Shown: positions 46,249-59,405, counted from the first letter of the stretch. The stretch is 64,000 nt of DNA from Przewalskia tangutica (GCA_029844215.1 CM056738.1:72098093-72162092), one strand, 5' to 3'. Program-made: numbers and translations. Notes: generated from the letters alone by a model not told the origin.

Positions 46249-48650
46249 ATGAATGATTCAGGGGCAAACGAACAGGATGGCTTGGGACTCATCGCCATTC
46301 AACGCGAGGAACCAGAGACATCAGAAAGGGGAAATGCTCCATATTCCGATGAATACCTTGCTCAAATCTTGCAACAACGGCGGTCATGCAAGCAGAAATG
46401 GATAGACTCCGGGAAATTACTAAGCTATCTATAAGCCTCAACACACAACTACCCACACTTCCTAATTCACCGTCCTTTCGACGCCATCCCCAACACCCAA
46501 CAGATAACCCACAACTTCCCAATCCACAATACAACAACACGCCTCCTCATAACCCACAGCCCCCAAAGCCACAACACAACAACACACCTCCTCATAACCC
46601 ACAGACCATAAATGACCCTAACCCGCACACACCTCAGCCCCAGATACTACCAGCCACCTTACCCGCCCAAAACAACCAACCTACTCAACCAGCACCGATG
46701 ACATACCATAATAAACAATACAAATCACCCGTATATGTGACCCATGCACCACATCTCACACCCGTACCTATACCCTCCCCGGAGTTTGCTCGATATGAAG
46801 AGATGAAGAAGAGGACAAGAGTTGGGATAGATGAAAACGTGGCCAGAGAAATTCACGACTTGAAGAAAGCTTTTAAGAACCTTCAGATGGACAAAGGTCA
46901 TGAGGGATTGGAATACGAGGATTTGTGCATGCATCCCGACGTCGAACTGCCCGTTGGATACAAGGTACCAAAGTTTGATCTGTTTGACGGCAAAAGTAAT
47001 CCTCGTGCACACTTGAGATCCTATTGCGACAAATTAGTGGGTGTGGGAAGAGATCAATCAATCATCATGAAGTTGTTTATAAGGAGCTTGACTGGAGAAG
47101 CCTTGGATTGGTATACTAGCCGGATCGAAGTGGCGTAGTTGAGGCGATGCCCGTGACTTTGTAGAGTGTTCAGTTTAATACGACAACGCCCCGGACAGAT
47201 TCTATCTTATGAAATCGAGAAAAAGTCAATAGAAACCTTTAGGGAATATGCAATGAGGTGGAGATCCAAGCGTGAAGGTCCACCACCTATGGAAGAAAGT
47301 GAAATGATAACACTGCTTTGTACAATCTCGAAGGACCCAATGCACTATGAGAGGTTGATCGGCGTCATTGGACGCAATTTTTCTCAAGTAAAAATGGGAG
47401 ATTTTGTGGAAGAAGGACTCGTAATGTAGGATCACGATTTGGCCGCTGGCAAGCAACAAGCAAAGCAATACAATCGAGTCAATGGGAGGGATGAATAAGA
47501 AGAAGGATGGAGCGACCTATCATGGCGGTGCAACAACACAAAACGAATCGAGCCCTGACATACCAACCCCAAACCCAAACATACCAACCCCAACCCCAAA
47601 CATACCAACCCCAAACATACCAAACCCCCACATTCCAAAACCCTCCCTATGACCACTTTGGCCAAAATACTTCCACATACAATCAACCTTCACCCATCTA
47701 CACCACCCAGCCAATATACAACCCGCCACGGGCGTTCGCCCACACAAATTCCTCACAATACCGACCAGCATACCCACCCCCACAACAATACCACACACAA
47801 AACACACCCAGACCCCGAACCAACACCGAGAGGAGGCCCACAATATCACACACTCCGTTGGCTGAACCATACTCCCAACTATATGAAAGACTAAGAGCCG
47901 CTGGTTTTATACAGCCGATCCCATGGCAAAATCCCAATCCACTCCCACCATGGCATGATGAAAATAAGCATTGTGTATACCACTCTGGAGCATCAGGGCA
48001 CAATACAGATGGTTGTTATGCATTGAAAAACAGAATTGAGGAACTAATCAAAGAAGGAGCTATTCGGTTGAAAGAGCCCTCCCCTAATGTCAACAACAAT
48101 CCCCTGCCAAATCACGACAATGCCGGCGTTCACATGATCACCTTTGATGATGTGTACAATATGGAGGGGACCATCGTACCAACTGGCGAGAAGGAGACAG
48201 GGGAATCTTCAGCCCACATTGCCCATGTGATTACTGCCAAGGCCAGGGCGCCGTTGGAAGTAGAGTTGAGCCGTCATAAGCCTCTAATGCCAGTCTTAGT
48301 GCCAGGATGGAGCCGTTCGATCAAGCAACATAATGAGGGTAAACAGAAACAGGTGGTAGAAGTTGTTGCAGCGGGGGTGACGAGGTTCGGACAACGTTAC
48401 TCATCTGTAGAAGTATCACGAAAGACACCCCAAAAAAAGACTGTGACCGAACCAGAAGTAGAGGAATTTTGGAGAAGGATGCCTATAGGAGACTATTCCA
48501 TTATAGAACAGTTGAGTAAAACACCAGCACAAATCTCTCTATTGTCACTGTTGATGAATTCCGTGAACCACCGAACCTCTTTGATGGAGGTTTTGAAAGA
48601 AGCTCATGTGCCAGCCGAGACTGCCGATGAGAACTTTTCAGCACTGATCG
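46249..48650 (+). pseudogene. Ogre-2 gag, broken
   Basis: Starts ATG 46249 (MNDSGANEQDGLGLI) and shifts frame near 46386. It runs through a long Pro/Asn/His-rich stretch (46440-46780) to a retrotransposon gag domain (FDLFDGKSNPRAHLRSYCDK, then GEALDWYTS near 47105). It is interrupted by stops at 47136-47165 and about 47427, then continues in the piece 47507-48868 with a Tyr/Gln/Pro repeat and a zinc knuckle-like CVYHSGASGHNTDGC (about 47970-48015). It would form the capsid. It is not translatable as one protein. Confidence 0.85.
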
Positions 48651-48689
48651 GGCAAATTAAAGAGGTGCAAAAGATAATTTTCCATGAGA

Positions 48690-49371
48690 ATGAATTGCCT
48701 CCTGAAGGTCGGGGTCATAACAAGGCATTGAACATAACAGTCAAGTGTGCTAATAAATTTATCTCTCGAGTCTTGATTGATGGGGGGTCAGCTGTTAATG
48801 TATGCCCTTTGAATACTCTTCGAACTTTAGGAACATTGGGAAACTCCGTGAGAGCTACACAAGGGTGAAAGGTTTCGATGGGACCCTGAGGAGCGTCGCA
48901 GGCGAGACTGACTTGACACTACAGATTGGGCCCGCAGAGTTCGAGATATAATTCCAGGTATTGGACATATCCACATGCTACAATTTGTTGCTCGGTAGAC
49001 CTTGGATCCACGTGGTCGGAGCCGTCCCTTCCACTTTGCATCAAGTTTTGAAATTCATCTGGAATCATCATGAAGTTGTGGTTGAGGGAGACAAGGACAA
49101 CACTGTTAACACCAAAGGGGCAATTCCAATCATCGAGAGTATGGAGAAGCTGGATGGATCTGTCTACCATATGAACAAGATCGTAGACGTTAGCAAGGCT
49201 AAATGGATACAACTACCTCGCACTCCCAAAATGGTGGCCCGAGAGATGCTGAGAAATGGTTTTGAGCCAGGTCGAGGACTTGGACCAAAACTAGGAGGAA
49301 TCACAGAGCCGATTCACTGCCGAGAAGAAGGACACTTTTGGCCTCGGATATCACCACCGCCGAGGAGATGA
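48690..49371 (+). pseudogene. Ogre-2 protease and G-patch region, broken
   Basis: The aspartic protease motif VLIDGGSAVNVCP is encoded near 48770-48810. After a frameshift (stop at 48866) the frame resumes at about 48961 with LLLGRPWIH and ends in a G-patch-like NGFEPGRGLGPKLGG (about 49255-49300). A G-patch after the protease is familiar in Tat/Ogre-type elements. The next 700 bp (49372-50140) hold only broken frames; Ogre elements are known to have an intron between protease and RT, and this may be the equivalent region. Confidence 0.8.
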
Positions 49372-50143
49372 TGTTATTTGATCACGTAAGGAAGGGTGAG
49401 TCTCATCCGCCAAGACCTGCTTCCACCCCGAATCATTCATTCGCCAAAGCATACCTGCTCGGCTACCGTAAGAGGAGGATGCAGACATGCTGCGAGGACT
49501 TCAAGGCCTTTTCATTTCTGGGGAAGAAGCAGAGTGTCATGCGGTTTTGGAAGACTATACAGATGACCAGACCATTTGGAGTGCAGAGCCATGAGATGTC
49601 TTGAGCAACCGGACTGCACTTCAACACTGCTTTTTCATGAGTGCAGGTAGAATTAATAATTAGACGCTTTTAAACAATTCAATTCGTATTTTTACGAATT
49701 ATGGAACACGCTTTATGAGCTTATTTCCTTTTGAAGTTTTAATAACAAGTTATGTTTTAATCAACGCTCTTATTCCCTTTCTTTCAAAGATACAAAATAA
49801 TATACTTGTCGATAATGAAAATGTGACATGTCATGAAACAAGCGAGCAAAGTCAGAATAATCCAACAGAACCCGAAGGAAATTTCCCATTGGGGGAATTA
49901 ACTGAGGAGTTTGGAAAGTTCGAGGATAGTGAAACCTAACTGGATGAAATGTAAACAATGAACCTAGGAGATGATAAAGTCGTGAAGGAAACAAGGATCG
50001 CTCACTTGAATACCGCATGAAAAGAAGATCTGGGCCCTATCAAGCGGTATGTCGACATATTCGCTGGTCTTATGATGATATGCCGTGTCTAAGCACGTAC
50101 ATCGCTTTCTCATAAGCCGCCCATTGAACCATCATGCCTTCCG

Positions 50144-51515
50144 GTGAAGCAAAACCAAGGAAAATCAAGCCGATCGAGTTTGAAAGTCAAGGAGGAGATC
50201 TCCAAACAATTGACGCAAATGTCATTCGTAGCAAAATACCCTACTTGGTTAGCCAATATTGTGCCGGTAACAAAGAAGGATGGTAAGATACGAGTTTGTG
50301 TTGATTACAGGGATCTCAACAAGGCAAGCCCTAAGGATGATTTTCCCCTTCCGAACATTCATTTACTCATCGACAATTGTGCGAAGCATGAGTTGCAGTC
50401 ATTTGTCGATTGTTTCGCTAGGTACCATCAAATCTTAATGAACGAAGAAGATGCAGAGAAGACCGCGTTCACCACCCCGTGGGGGGTATATTATTATCGA
50501 GTCATGCCATTTGGACTTAAAAACGCAGGCGCCACTTACATGAGAGCCATGACTACCATTTTTCATGATATGATCCATAAGGAAATCAAGTCTACGTGGA
50601 TGACGCCATTATCAAGTCGCGGAGGGCTACTGCACCACTCGTCCATCCAAGAAGTTTTTTGAACGATTAAGGCAATACAACCTGAAGTTAAATCCGGCAA
50701 AGTGTGCCTTCGGCGTCCCAGCAGGAAAATTGTTGGGTTTCATTGTGAGCAGAAGGGGAATAGAGTTGGATCCTTCGAAGATAAAAGCCATTCAAGGACT
50801 GCCTCCTCCGAAAAATCGCAAGGAAGTGATGAGTTTTCTGGTCGTTTGAATTATATCGCAGTTCATAGCACAATCAGCGATAATATGCGAACCAATATTT
50901 AAGTTGTTGTTAAAGAAGACGCCGCCACTAAATGGACATCGAGTGCCAACAAGCCCTTGACAAAATCAAAGAGTACTCACAATCCGCGTCTTGGTGCCTC
51001 CAGAGCGGAGGCCTTTGCTATTATATTTATCCGTATTGGAAAATGCATTCGGATGTGTTAGACAACATGATGAGACGGGAAGGAAGGAACAAGCGATATA
51101 CTACTTGAGTAAAAAGTTCACGCCTTATGAAGCTCGGTACACAATGCTGGAACGCACGTGTTGTGCCTTGACTTGGGTTGCCCAAAAATTCAGACATTAC
51201 CTGTCCGCATACACCACCTATCTCATCTCAAGGATGGACCCGCTCAAGTATATCTTTCAGAAGCCTATGCCTACTGGAAAACTTGCAAAGTGGCAGATTC
51301 TTTTAAGTGAATTCGACATCGTATATGTCACCCAAAAGGCAGTCAAAGGGCAAGCATTAGCAGATCATCTCGCAGAGAATCCGGTAGATGAGGAATACGT
51401 CCCCTTGCAGACCTACTTTCCAGATGAAGAAGTGATGTTTGTAGGAGAAGACATCTTAGAAGAATATCCAGGTTGGAGAATGTTCTTCGATGGCGCCGCG
51501 AATTTCAGCGAGTAG
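50144..51515 (+). pseudogene. Ogre-2 reverse transcriptase and first RNase H, broken
   Basis: The RT core reads KKDGKIRVCVDYRDLNKASP (from about 50270), TPWGVYYYRVMPFGLKNAGA (from about 50475) and, after a frameshift, YVDD at 50593-50604. The remaining RT lies in a third frame (FGVPAGKLLGF, then LPPPKNRKEVMSF near 50800). The RNase H region is open at 50991-51515 (LSKKFTPYEARYTMLE). The catalytic YVDD is intact but split from the upstream part by the frame change. Confidence 0.85.
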
Positions 51516-52290
51516 GTATCGAGCGCTTTGGTATCGTAAACCGACAACACTACCCAATATCGAAAGCTCAGATTCCCGTGCACCAATAATATGTCAGAAT
51601 ATGAGGCGTGCATACTAGGACTCCGAATGGCTATTGACATGAACATACAAGAGTTGTTGGTCGTAGGGGATTCAGACCTGTTGATTCACCAAGTACAAGG
51701 CGAGTGGGCCACCAAGAACAGAAAGATACTTCCGTACCTACACTGCGTGAAGGAATTGCGCAAGAGGTTCGTTAAGATAGAGTTCATGCATACTCTGAGG
51801 GCTCAAAATGAGTTTGCAGATGCTCTAGCAACTTTGTCCTCAATGATTCAACATCCAGACAAGAACTATATTGACCCAATCAAAGTAGATGTGCTAGATC
51901 AGCCAGCCTATTGTTCTCAGATAAATGAAGGATCAGAAGGCAAACCTTGGTATGACGAGATCAAGAGGTATCTCAAGGCAGGTGAGTACCCGGAAGACAC
52001 GACCAACATACAAAAGAAGACTCTTCGGAGGTTAGAAAACCATTTCTTCCTGAGCGGCGAGGTCCTTTATCGGAGGACTCCGGATTTGGGTTTATTAAGA
52101 TGTGTTGATACTCAAGAAGCAAACAAGTTATTAGAAGAGACCCACGGAGGTATGTGCGGACCCCACATGAACGGTTTCATGCTAGCAAAGAAGATACTAC
52201 GAGGAGGTTACTTCTGGATGACGATGGAAACAAATTGCATCAGTTTCGTGCGAAAATGCCATCAATGTCAGATCCATGGCGACTTGATTC
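51470..52290 (+). pseudogene. Ogre-2 second RNase H and integrase zinc-binding region, broken
   Basis: The second, archaeal-type RNase H typical of Tat elements is represented by FFDGAAN (about 51485), MSEYEA (51591), VVGDSDL (about 51660) and NEFADALA (about 51810), which supply the acidic catalytic positions. A stop at 51513 breaks the first from the rest. The integrase HHCC zinc domain follows (ETHGGMCGPHMNG, then CHQC at about 52255). Confidence 0.82.
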
Positions 52291-52302
52291 ACGTGCCACC
52301 AA

Positions 52303-53185
52303 ATGAACTCAACGTCACTAGTTCCCCATGGCCATTCACACTGGGGCATGGGCGCCATTGGTCCTATTGAGCGGCAAATCAAACGGACACAGTTTATCCT
52401 AGTAGCGATTGATTACTTTACGAAATGGGTAGAAGCATCATCATACAAGTCTGTGACCAAGAAAGTAGTAGTGGATTTTGTTCATCACCACATCATCTGT
52501 CGGTTCGGAATTCCGGAATCAATCATAACCGACAACGGGTCCAATCTCAATAGTGGTCTGATGAAGGAAATGTGTGAGAAGTTCAGGATCACTCATCGCA
52601 ACTCTACTCCATATCGACCACAAATGAATGGAGCAGTCGAAGCGGCCAACAAGAACATCAAGAGGATACTGAGGAAGATGATAGATAACTACATGCATTG
52701 GCATGAAAATTTGCCTTTCGCCCTCTTGGGTTACCAGATTACATCCGGACTCCACGCGAGCAACACCGTATCTCTTGGTTTATGGAACGGAAGTCGTCGC
52801 CACAATGAGGTGGAAATACCGTCTCTGAGAATCATCCAGGAAGCCGAACTAGATGAAGCCAAATGGATACAGAGTAGGTACGAACAATTGATGCTTATTG
52901 ATGAGAAACGAATGAATGCAGTCTGCCACGGACAACTTTACCAGAACAGAATGGCCAGAGCTTTTAATAAGAAGGTACGACCAAGAAACTTCCAACCGGG
53001 ACATCCGTGTCAAACGTATATTCCCTAATCAAAGTGAGGCGAGAGGGAAATTCGCGCCTAATTGGCAAGGGCCTTACATGGTTCACCGAGTGCTTACAGG
53101 AGGGGCCCTCATCTTAGCTGAAATGGATGGCAAAGTGTGGCCGAGAGCCATCAACGCAGATGTAGTAAAGAGATACTACATTTAG
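52303..53185 (+). pseudogene. Ogre-2 integrase core and C-terminal domain, broken
   Basis: The core motifs are VAIDYFTKWVEA, ITDNGSN and NGAVEAANKN, giving the D, D and E triad. The C-terminal part sits in another frame (52916-53185) and includes GKFAPNWQGPYMV, close to the GPY/F motif. It ends at a stop at 53183. The 3'-cleavage and strand-transfer function would be lost through the frameshifts. Confidence 0.85.
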
Positions 53186-53225
53186 AGTGCTTTATTTTCC
53201 GTGTAACTATTTTGCTTGTAAGTTG

Positions 53226-53478
53226 AACTACGTTTGACCTGATTCCCTTTGCGGGATACGTAGGCGGCCATATCGGCTTCGGTCCCATTTCCAGAAAATA
53301 CCCAATTACTTTGCTTGTAATCGGAACTACGTGCGACCTGATTCCTTGGCGGATACGTAGGCGGCCACATCGGCCTCGGTCCCATCGTTAAAATTTTAAA
53401 ATCTTGTTTGTAACGAACTACGTTCGACCTGATTCCCTTAACGGATACGTAGGCGGCCTACATCGGCCTCGGTCACAC
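53226..53478 (+). repeat. Threefold post-integrase repeat in Ogre-2
   Basis: Three units with GAACTACGT and GGATACGTAGGCGGCC, the same as 31449-31715 in Ogre-1, starting about 40 bp after the integrase stop. Confidence 0.8.
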
Positions 53479-54269
53479 CATAAGGAAATCTTCAGTTTTG
53501 TCATTTTGCATTTTTGTGGTTTGTACTCAGTCTTGCCGTACATACAAGACAAATCTACGATATATATCCGACCTGGGCCATACCAAAATCGACAATTTTT
53601 AGGATTTCGCCACGAAGGGACGCCGACAAATATGATTCTATATGCTCGAAGGATCGACATAAACTGGGACAATTTTAAGGACCTTACCTACAACTGACGT
53701 CAATGGACATGGTCAATTTACGCAAAAGGGTTCCATGTCCCAAAACTGGGACAAATTTTAAATGAGAGCCTGACGGCAGCGGAGCACCGAGAGTATGGGA
53801 GAAGATATCGCCGATTTCGGATAAGGAAGTTGCTTTGTTTCACAACATGTCACTATTCAAATATCGACATAATTTCCTACTAGCATATATAAGTATATTT
53901 TCTCAAGATAGAATATTTTTCAACAAAATATTTTGACCGAGACTCGAAATCAGACAGAGGTTACATGTCCAGACAAGACAACGCATGCAAGTATCAAGAG
54001 CCAACACAAATTGGCCGACCCCCTCCCCAAACTCACAATTTTTCTTTGAGTGAATTTGCAGGACAACAGGAACACGGAGGGCAACAACATTCCAATACAA
54101 CAGATTCGCTCACGAAGTTCATCTGTAACAAGTCTACATCAAATACATCTCGCAAAAGCCACATCTTCTTTACTCAGGCTACATCATTTACACTTTAATT
54201 ATTTCATCTAGCTTTGATTATGCATAACACAACTCCATATCTAGAACAATTTTATCTATGGCCCAGGAG

Positions 54270-54965
54270 ACGTCATCTACATTTCGTCCATACAACGATT
54301 TAACATCCGTGATCTCGTCCATACAACGCATTTAACATCCGTGATTTCGTCCATACAACGACGTAACATCTGCATTTCGTCCATACAACGAAACATCTGC
54401 ATCTCGTCCATACAACGGCGAACATCTGCATTTCGTCCATACAACGCATTTAACATCTAGATTCGTCCATACAACGACGAACATCTACATCTCGTCCATA
54501 CAACGACGAACATCTACATCTCGTCTATACAACGACGAACATCTGCATCTCGTCCATACAACGACGAACATCTACATCTCGTCCATACAACGACGAACAT
54601 CTACATCTCGTCCATACAACGACGAACATCTACATCTCGTCCATACAACGATTTAACATCCGCATCTCGCCCATACAACGCATTTAACATCTGCATTTCG
54701 TCCATACAACGACGAACATCTGCATTTCGTCCATACAACGACGAACATCTCGTCTATACGATGACGAACATCTGCATTTCGTCCATACAATGACGAACAT
54801 CTGCATCTCGTCCATACAACGACGAACATCTGCATTTCGTCCATACAACGACGAACATCTGCATTTCGTCCATACAACGATTTAACATCCGCATTTCGTC
54901 CACACAACGATTTAACATCCGTGATTTCGTCTATACAACGACGAACATCTGCATCTCGCCACTAC
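54270..54965 (+). repeat. 29-bp tandem array (about 24 units) in Ogre-2
   Basis: The unit is roughly CATCTGCATTTCGTCC then ATACAACGACGAA. Variants include CATTTAACATC and CCGTGATTTCG. It lies between integrase and the 3' LTR, in the position occupied in Ogre-1 by the 18-bp array and a four-unit version of this array. Confidence 0.9.
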
Positions 54966-55429
54966 AAGACGGCGTATCGTCACATCATTTCATTATATAG
55001 TATATACAATCTGACTACAACCACAGCACAGATTCACATTCTTACATTGTTTTGTTTTGACAGTTATGCACTAATGCTTCTATCTTAGCTTCAATCTACA
55101 GGAACGTTAACAAGCTGCAAAGACGGAGCACAACGTGGACCTACCTCTTACGGCGAACTGAGGTAATTTGTTGGGAGCAAGGCTTCCCAACAAAAGGCAA
55201 AAGTGGACCCGAACGTCGACCTACTCTCTCCCAACATTCTAGCACCACAATAACTCATAGTCACCATAGCTTGACACTGGGACAAATTTTAAATCCGCGT
55301 CGGCCCCACCCATAGTTTTCAGACACCAGCAACACTTTGTTCCAACTCCGATGACCCAGGCAAAATTGGCTATAAGTCAACGTCTTTGTCTGGAGATTCT
55401 TTCATCTTCTCCATACAAAGATGGACAAC

Positions 55430-58400
55430 TGTTGACACCCAATTTTGTCCAGCCCCCTTAAATAAATCACCATAAATTAAACAATTTTTCTTTTGTTAGA
55501 ACCGCAAATTTTGCATCGCAAAATACACATAATAAATGAGTTTTAATAAAAGTCTCGCATTATAAATATTAAGCACTAATTAATTAGCATGCCCATATTT
55601 ATCAGGATAATAATAACTTAGACTAATAAAACACCTAAATAATTTAATCACAATTTAGATTTCATTTTGTCTATCACTAATTAAATAATACACCTAAGGC
55701 TTTATCTATAACCCATTAATTAAATAGCAAATACCTAAAACTCTACCCAACCCAAAACTAATTAAAATACCCCAAGCCCAACCTATTTTTCGTCAACCCG
55801 CGGCCCACAATCCTCACCCCTTTAACCCACGACCCGCGGCCCATTTTTTTTTTCTTTTAACTCACCCCTTCGACAGGCCCACTTCCCTTAAACACCCAGA
55901 ACCCTCCTTCGTTCCCCTCCCTCATCCTCACAGAAACCCTAACCACTCAAATCATCCGCCGCATGCAACCTTCCCCTTTACCCACGAATCTCGCCGGATT
56001 TTCAGGGTGGAAAATCCGGCATAACCTTACAATAACCCTTCGAAACCGACATGCAATATTTACCTTCTAAAATTGCATTCAAGAGTTACCATAAGTCGTT
56101 CTAAAGACAAAACGAATAAGGAAAATTGCAGTAAGAATCAGCACCAAATCAAGCATGAATCAGTACGAATCGTCCCTCAAATCCGTCCTAGACTTACCAT
56201 AAAAAGCGAAGCCTAACTAGGAGCTATAAATACCAACGTTTTGACATGCAATGAGGGCAGCCATCAATCCATCGATTAGTCGTCAGGGGTCAGGAATACA
56301 GACAGCAGCATATCCAAACCCTTTTGTTTCTATTCAAAGTTACTACTATCTTTTCTTCACGAATCTTTCCTTCGACAATTCGGAAAAAACCTTTGCCGTC
56401 GCTTCAGTTCGCTACCCGCAAAAGGTCCGGAAATCTACTCTCTTTCTACTGTTTAGTTGTATTGCATGTTCTGTGATTGGATTCATATGTTTGTTCTATC
56501 GAATCTGCCTGATTCAGTTTATGCGTCGTTTCTAAGTAAATATGTTAATTGTGGTTCTTCAATAGTTGGGGTGTTGATTCTGTTTCTGAGCATATGTGTA
56601 TTCGAGTTTTTTGGGGTATGGTTAAAGTGTAACATTTGTATAAAGGTCTTAGGTTCATATTGTGTCGTTAGTTGATATATGCTGCTAAATGCTTGTTAAA
56701 ATTACTCCAAGTCTGGAAAAAGGTAATACCTATCTTGCTATTTATTGAACCCACGAAGATTGCCTAATACCTAGACGACCATTGTTGGGTGGTTCAAAAT
56801 CTCAGATTTCTACATTCTCTTGTCTTAGTATAATCCATGATCCAATACATAAAGTATATTGCCTCTGAATCTTACTGCCCCGACACTGAATCTGAAATTT
56901 AGTGAGGAATAGATTTTATTATCTCATATGATTTCCAGGTATACTGCGTATCGAGATCATGCTAAAATATTAGGCGGACACTACTCTGATTAGACTTATT
57001 TCGTATCGGAACCTATTCAGCCCCCCTTTTCTTAGAACATTAAGTTGTGGGTCGTCTGTGCTAAAGTGATCCCTATGTAACAGTACGAATCCTGTTTGGT
57101 TGACGAGTCCTGTTTCTTTTTTTTGATGTACCCCAATTAGTTTAACTTTGAAATGAATTACTGGTTAACCAAACCATCATACTTCGCATATCCTGTTAAC
57201 AAAGTTATTCACTCAATCCGTGGATATATCTGATAGACCTCTGTAATTTGATATGAGTCTGGAGCCTTTTGGTCGGTAGATAGTTCAGAGGGATTGAACT
57301 TGTGTAGGTGTTTTTTCCCGTATACCTGATTTATGTGTAATTGAGTAAACTGGGGAATATACCTGTTCATATGACTCTTTATGTGTGAGTCCAAGCAGTT
57401 TACTTAGAATTAAAATGAGTTCGTCCCAAATTTATTTAAAGTGCTTGCCTCAGATTTCCCTTTCGACTCGCCAATTCAGTGTATTAGGGGTCATGTATCA
57501 TAACAAATATAACTACATACTCATCCTCATACCTGCTAAGTGAACAATATTTCTGTTACTTTCTGTTCACGTCTCACTGGTATATACTTAGCATATATGG
57601 GTGGCGTACCTCGTATGGTTAATGTGTATATTAATCCTTTGTGACTAAGATATATTGGAGTGGAGTTGGTATACGTAAATCTGTCTGGGTGATAACCTTG
57701 ATGTTCCCCTTTGAGATCTAAGAAATAAACCAATCATGTTGGCTGCGTATTGAGGCTCATTCGATTTGACTGATTTCTAAATGTTCTTTTTTTATGGGTG
57801 GGACTCGCCAACGCACGCATCAATCGGCAAGTGTGTGTGTGCACTTAATTTAGCATCCTACTTATTTTTCGTATATGATGGAGTTTATATTATTTACTAA
57901 TCCTTTTCCTTTTTCTTTCTTATTTTACATGGCATGCATCGGGAGAATAATTGAGAGTCTCGGTAGTAGACTCATTATGGCCTCCACGTCACCAACCGCA
58001 TTTCCGCCGCAGGGCTTCCAAACAATTATAAGATAGACGGTGTCGCCATCCGTTCTAAATGCTACAACAACTCCAATCTCACTCCTCTCTTTGCCTATTT
58101 ACGCATTTATTATTTGTTTATTTATTATTGCCATATTTATTCACCTTGTAATTAATAGGATAATTAACTCTACTAGTCTTTTGAATACTTTGGAGGGGTA
58201 GTTTAAAAAATAAATTCGTCTCTTATTTATTCTAGGTTCATTATATAAGTCTAAACCTAAAATAATTAATCCTAGCTAAGCTTTAGCCATGTAGTTAATA
58301 TATTTCTCCTTAAGAAATAAACTTTATCATAAACTCTTCATAAATATCATAGGAAGTAAATTTTCACACATACGTACGAAAATAATTTTATAATTAACTT

Positions 58401-58905
58401 TTTTTATATAAGAATCTTAACCTTACATATACTGTTAGGAATAATCATTTTCTTACTTGTTGTCAAAAAAAATAATAAAATAATTTCATTTCATATTCAA
58501 CTTTGGCTATTTTTTTTGAATCTTGTAAGACCCCTTAGTTATCAATATATATTCTTTAGACATTGCCACATTCCTTTTACTTAAATAATCTTTTTTTTTT
58601 TTAAAATATACATCCCTTAGCCTAATTATTTAACCTACGTTTGAACGGACAACCGCAAGTTAGCGGACCCTTTAGGGTGCCTTACACCTTCCCTTTAGGA
58701 TAATAAAGAATCCTTACTCAGAATCTTATTTAGTTCCACAGACCATTAAACGGAGTTAATGCTGACTTTAATCAGTTAGTATTTAGGTGTCCTAATTCAC
58801 CAAATTAATTAGGTGGCGACTCCCTTAAACATTTTATTTTACATTTTGGGAGGATAACCATTCCGTCGCGCATTTAAGCCTGAGAGTTCAAAATCGGGTG
58901 CGACA
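55430..58905 (+). mobile_element. Ogre-2 3' LTR
   Basis: Starts TGTTGACACCC and ends GGGTGCGACA; about 3,476 bp. TATAAAT is at 56225 and AATAAA at 58702. It is nearly identical to the 5' LTR outside the CTG/CAG clusters, pointing to a recent insertion. Confidence 0.92.
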
Positions 58906-58910
58906 GTTAT
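58906..58910 (+). repeat. Right target-site duplication of Ogre-2
   Basis: GTTAT, identical to 40415-40419. Confidence 0.93.
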
Positions 58911-59405
58911 TTATGAATTTTCTCCGTTATATGACTACTCAATTAATTTCTTTCACTTGTTATAGTGTTTTTTTCTTATTTTTACTTCGTCAATGAGTGC
59001 GAGTTAAAATAGAAGATTTAATTCAGAGCACACCTACACTAAGTTTGAGAAATAATTTAAGTATTCAACCCATGACCTTAAAGTAACAAGGCAAATGACC
59101 TTGGATATTATAATTTTTTTGGATGTTCTTACGTAATTAATGACAGTTAAATTAGTTTTCTAATGCTTTCCTGCACATGAAATCTGATTATATGTTTACA
59201 CGTGAATTGGAGAATTTTTTTATATTATTTAGAAAATCAAGAGTAACCTTATGTAGAGATACAGAGCACACCATGTTGAAAATGGGTCTGTAGCTCTCTA
59301 TATCTATGAAGAGTGAAGGTTCTAACAAGTTAAAAGTACGTCTATCAATAGGAACTAAAATAACTTAATCGATTGAATTGAGAGAGAGAAAAATGTGTGA
59401 ACAAG
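58911..59405. other. Tail of duplication copy 2
   Basis: Matches 19908-20405 almost exactly, with no gene. It breaks off at 59405 against minus-strand Ogre sequence. Confidence 0.8.

Larger units (their letters stand above)
40420..58905 (+). mobile_element. Ogre-2: complete 18.5-kb Ogre/Tat Gypsy retrotransposon
   Basis: Exact ends are fixed by TGTTGACACCC and GGGTGCGACA, a GTTAT target duplication, and the empty site in copy 1. It has LTRs of about 3.45 kb, a tRNA-Arg primer-binding site, an extra ORF1 before gag, gag with a zinc knuckle, protease followed by a G-patch, RT, RNase H, a second RNase H domain and integrase, then a long post-integrase region with tandem arrays. Size, PBS, ORF1 and two RNase H domains together fit the Ogre branch of the Tat lineage. 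All coding parts are frameshifted, so as read the element is not autonomous. Confidence 0.93.
22655..59405 (+). repeat. Segmental duplication, copy 2 (rearranged, split by two Ogre elements)
   Basis: The second copy of 8436-20405. It begins inside the LINE, so it lacks the MYB3R promoter region. It is split by Ogre-1 (23684-34582) and Ogre-2 (40420-58905). Its middle contains an inverted segment (36743-39660), and it lacks the counterpart of 14938-19158 (MYB3R exons 5-7). It ends at 59405 against minus-strand Ogre sequence. Confidence 0.88.

Noticed and set aside
54653..54907. Repetitive minus-strand frame (Cys/Arg/Asn-rich repeats)
   Set aside because: By-product of the 29-bp tandem array in Ogre-2.
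54270..54965. CRISPR-like regularly spaced repeats
   Set aside because: The units are contiguous tandem repeats with no unique spacers, inside a plant retrotransposon.
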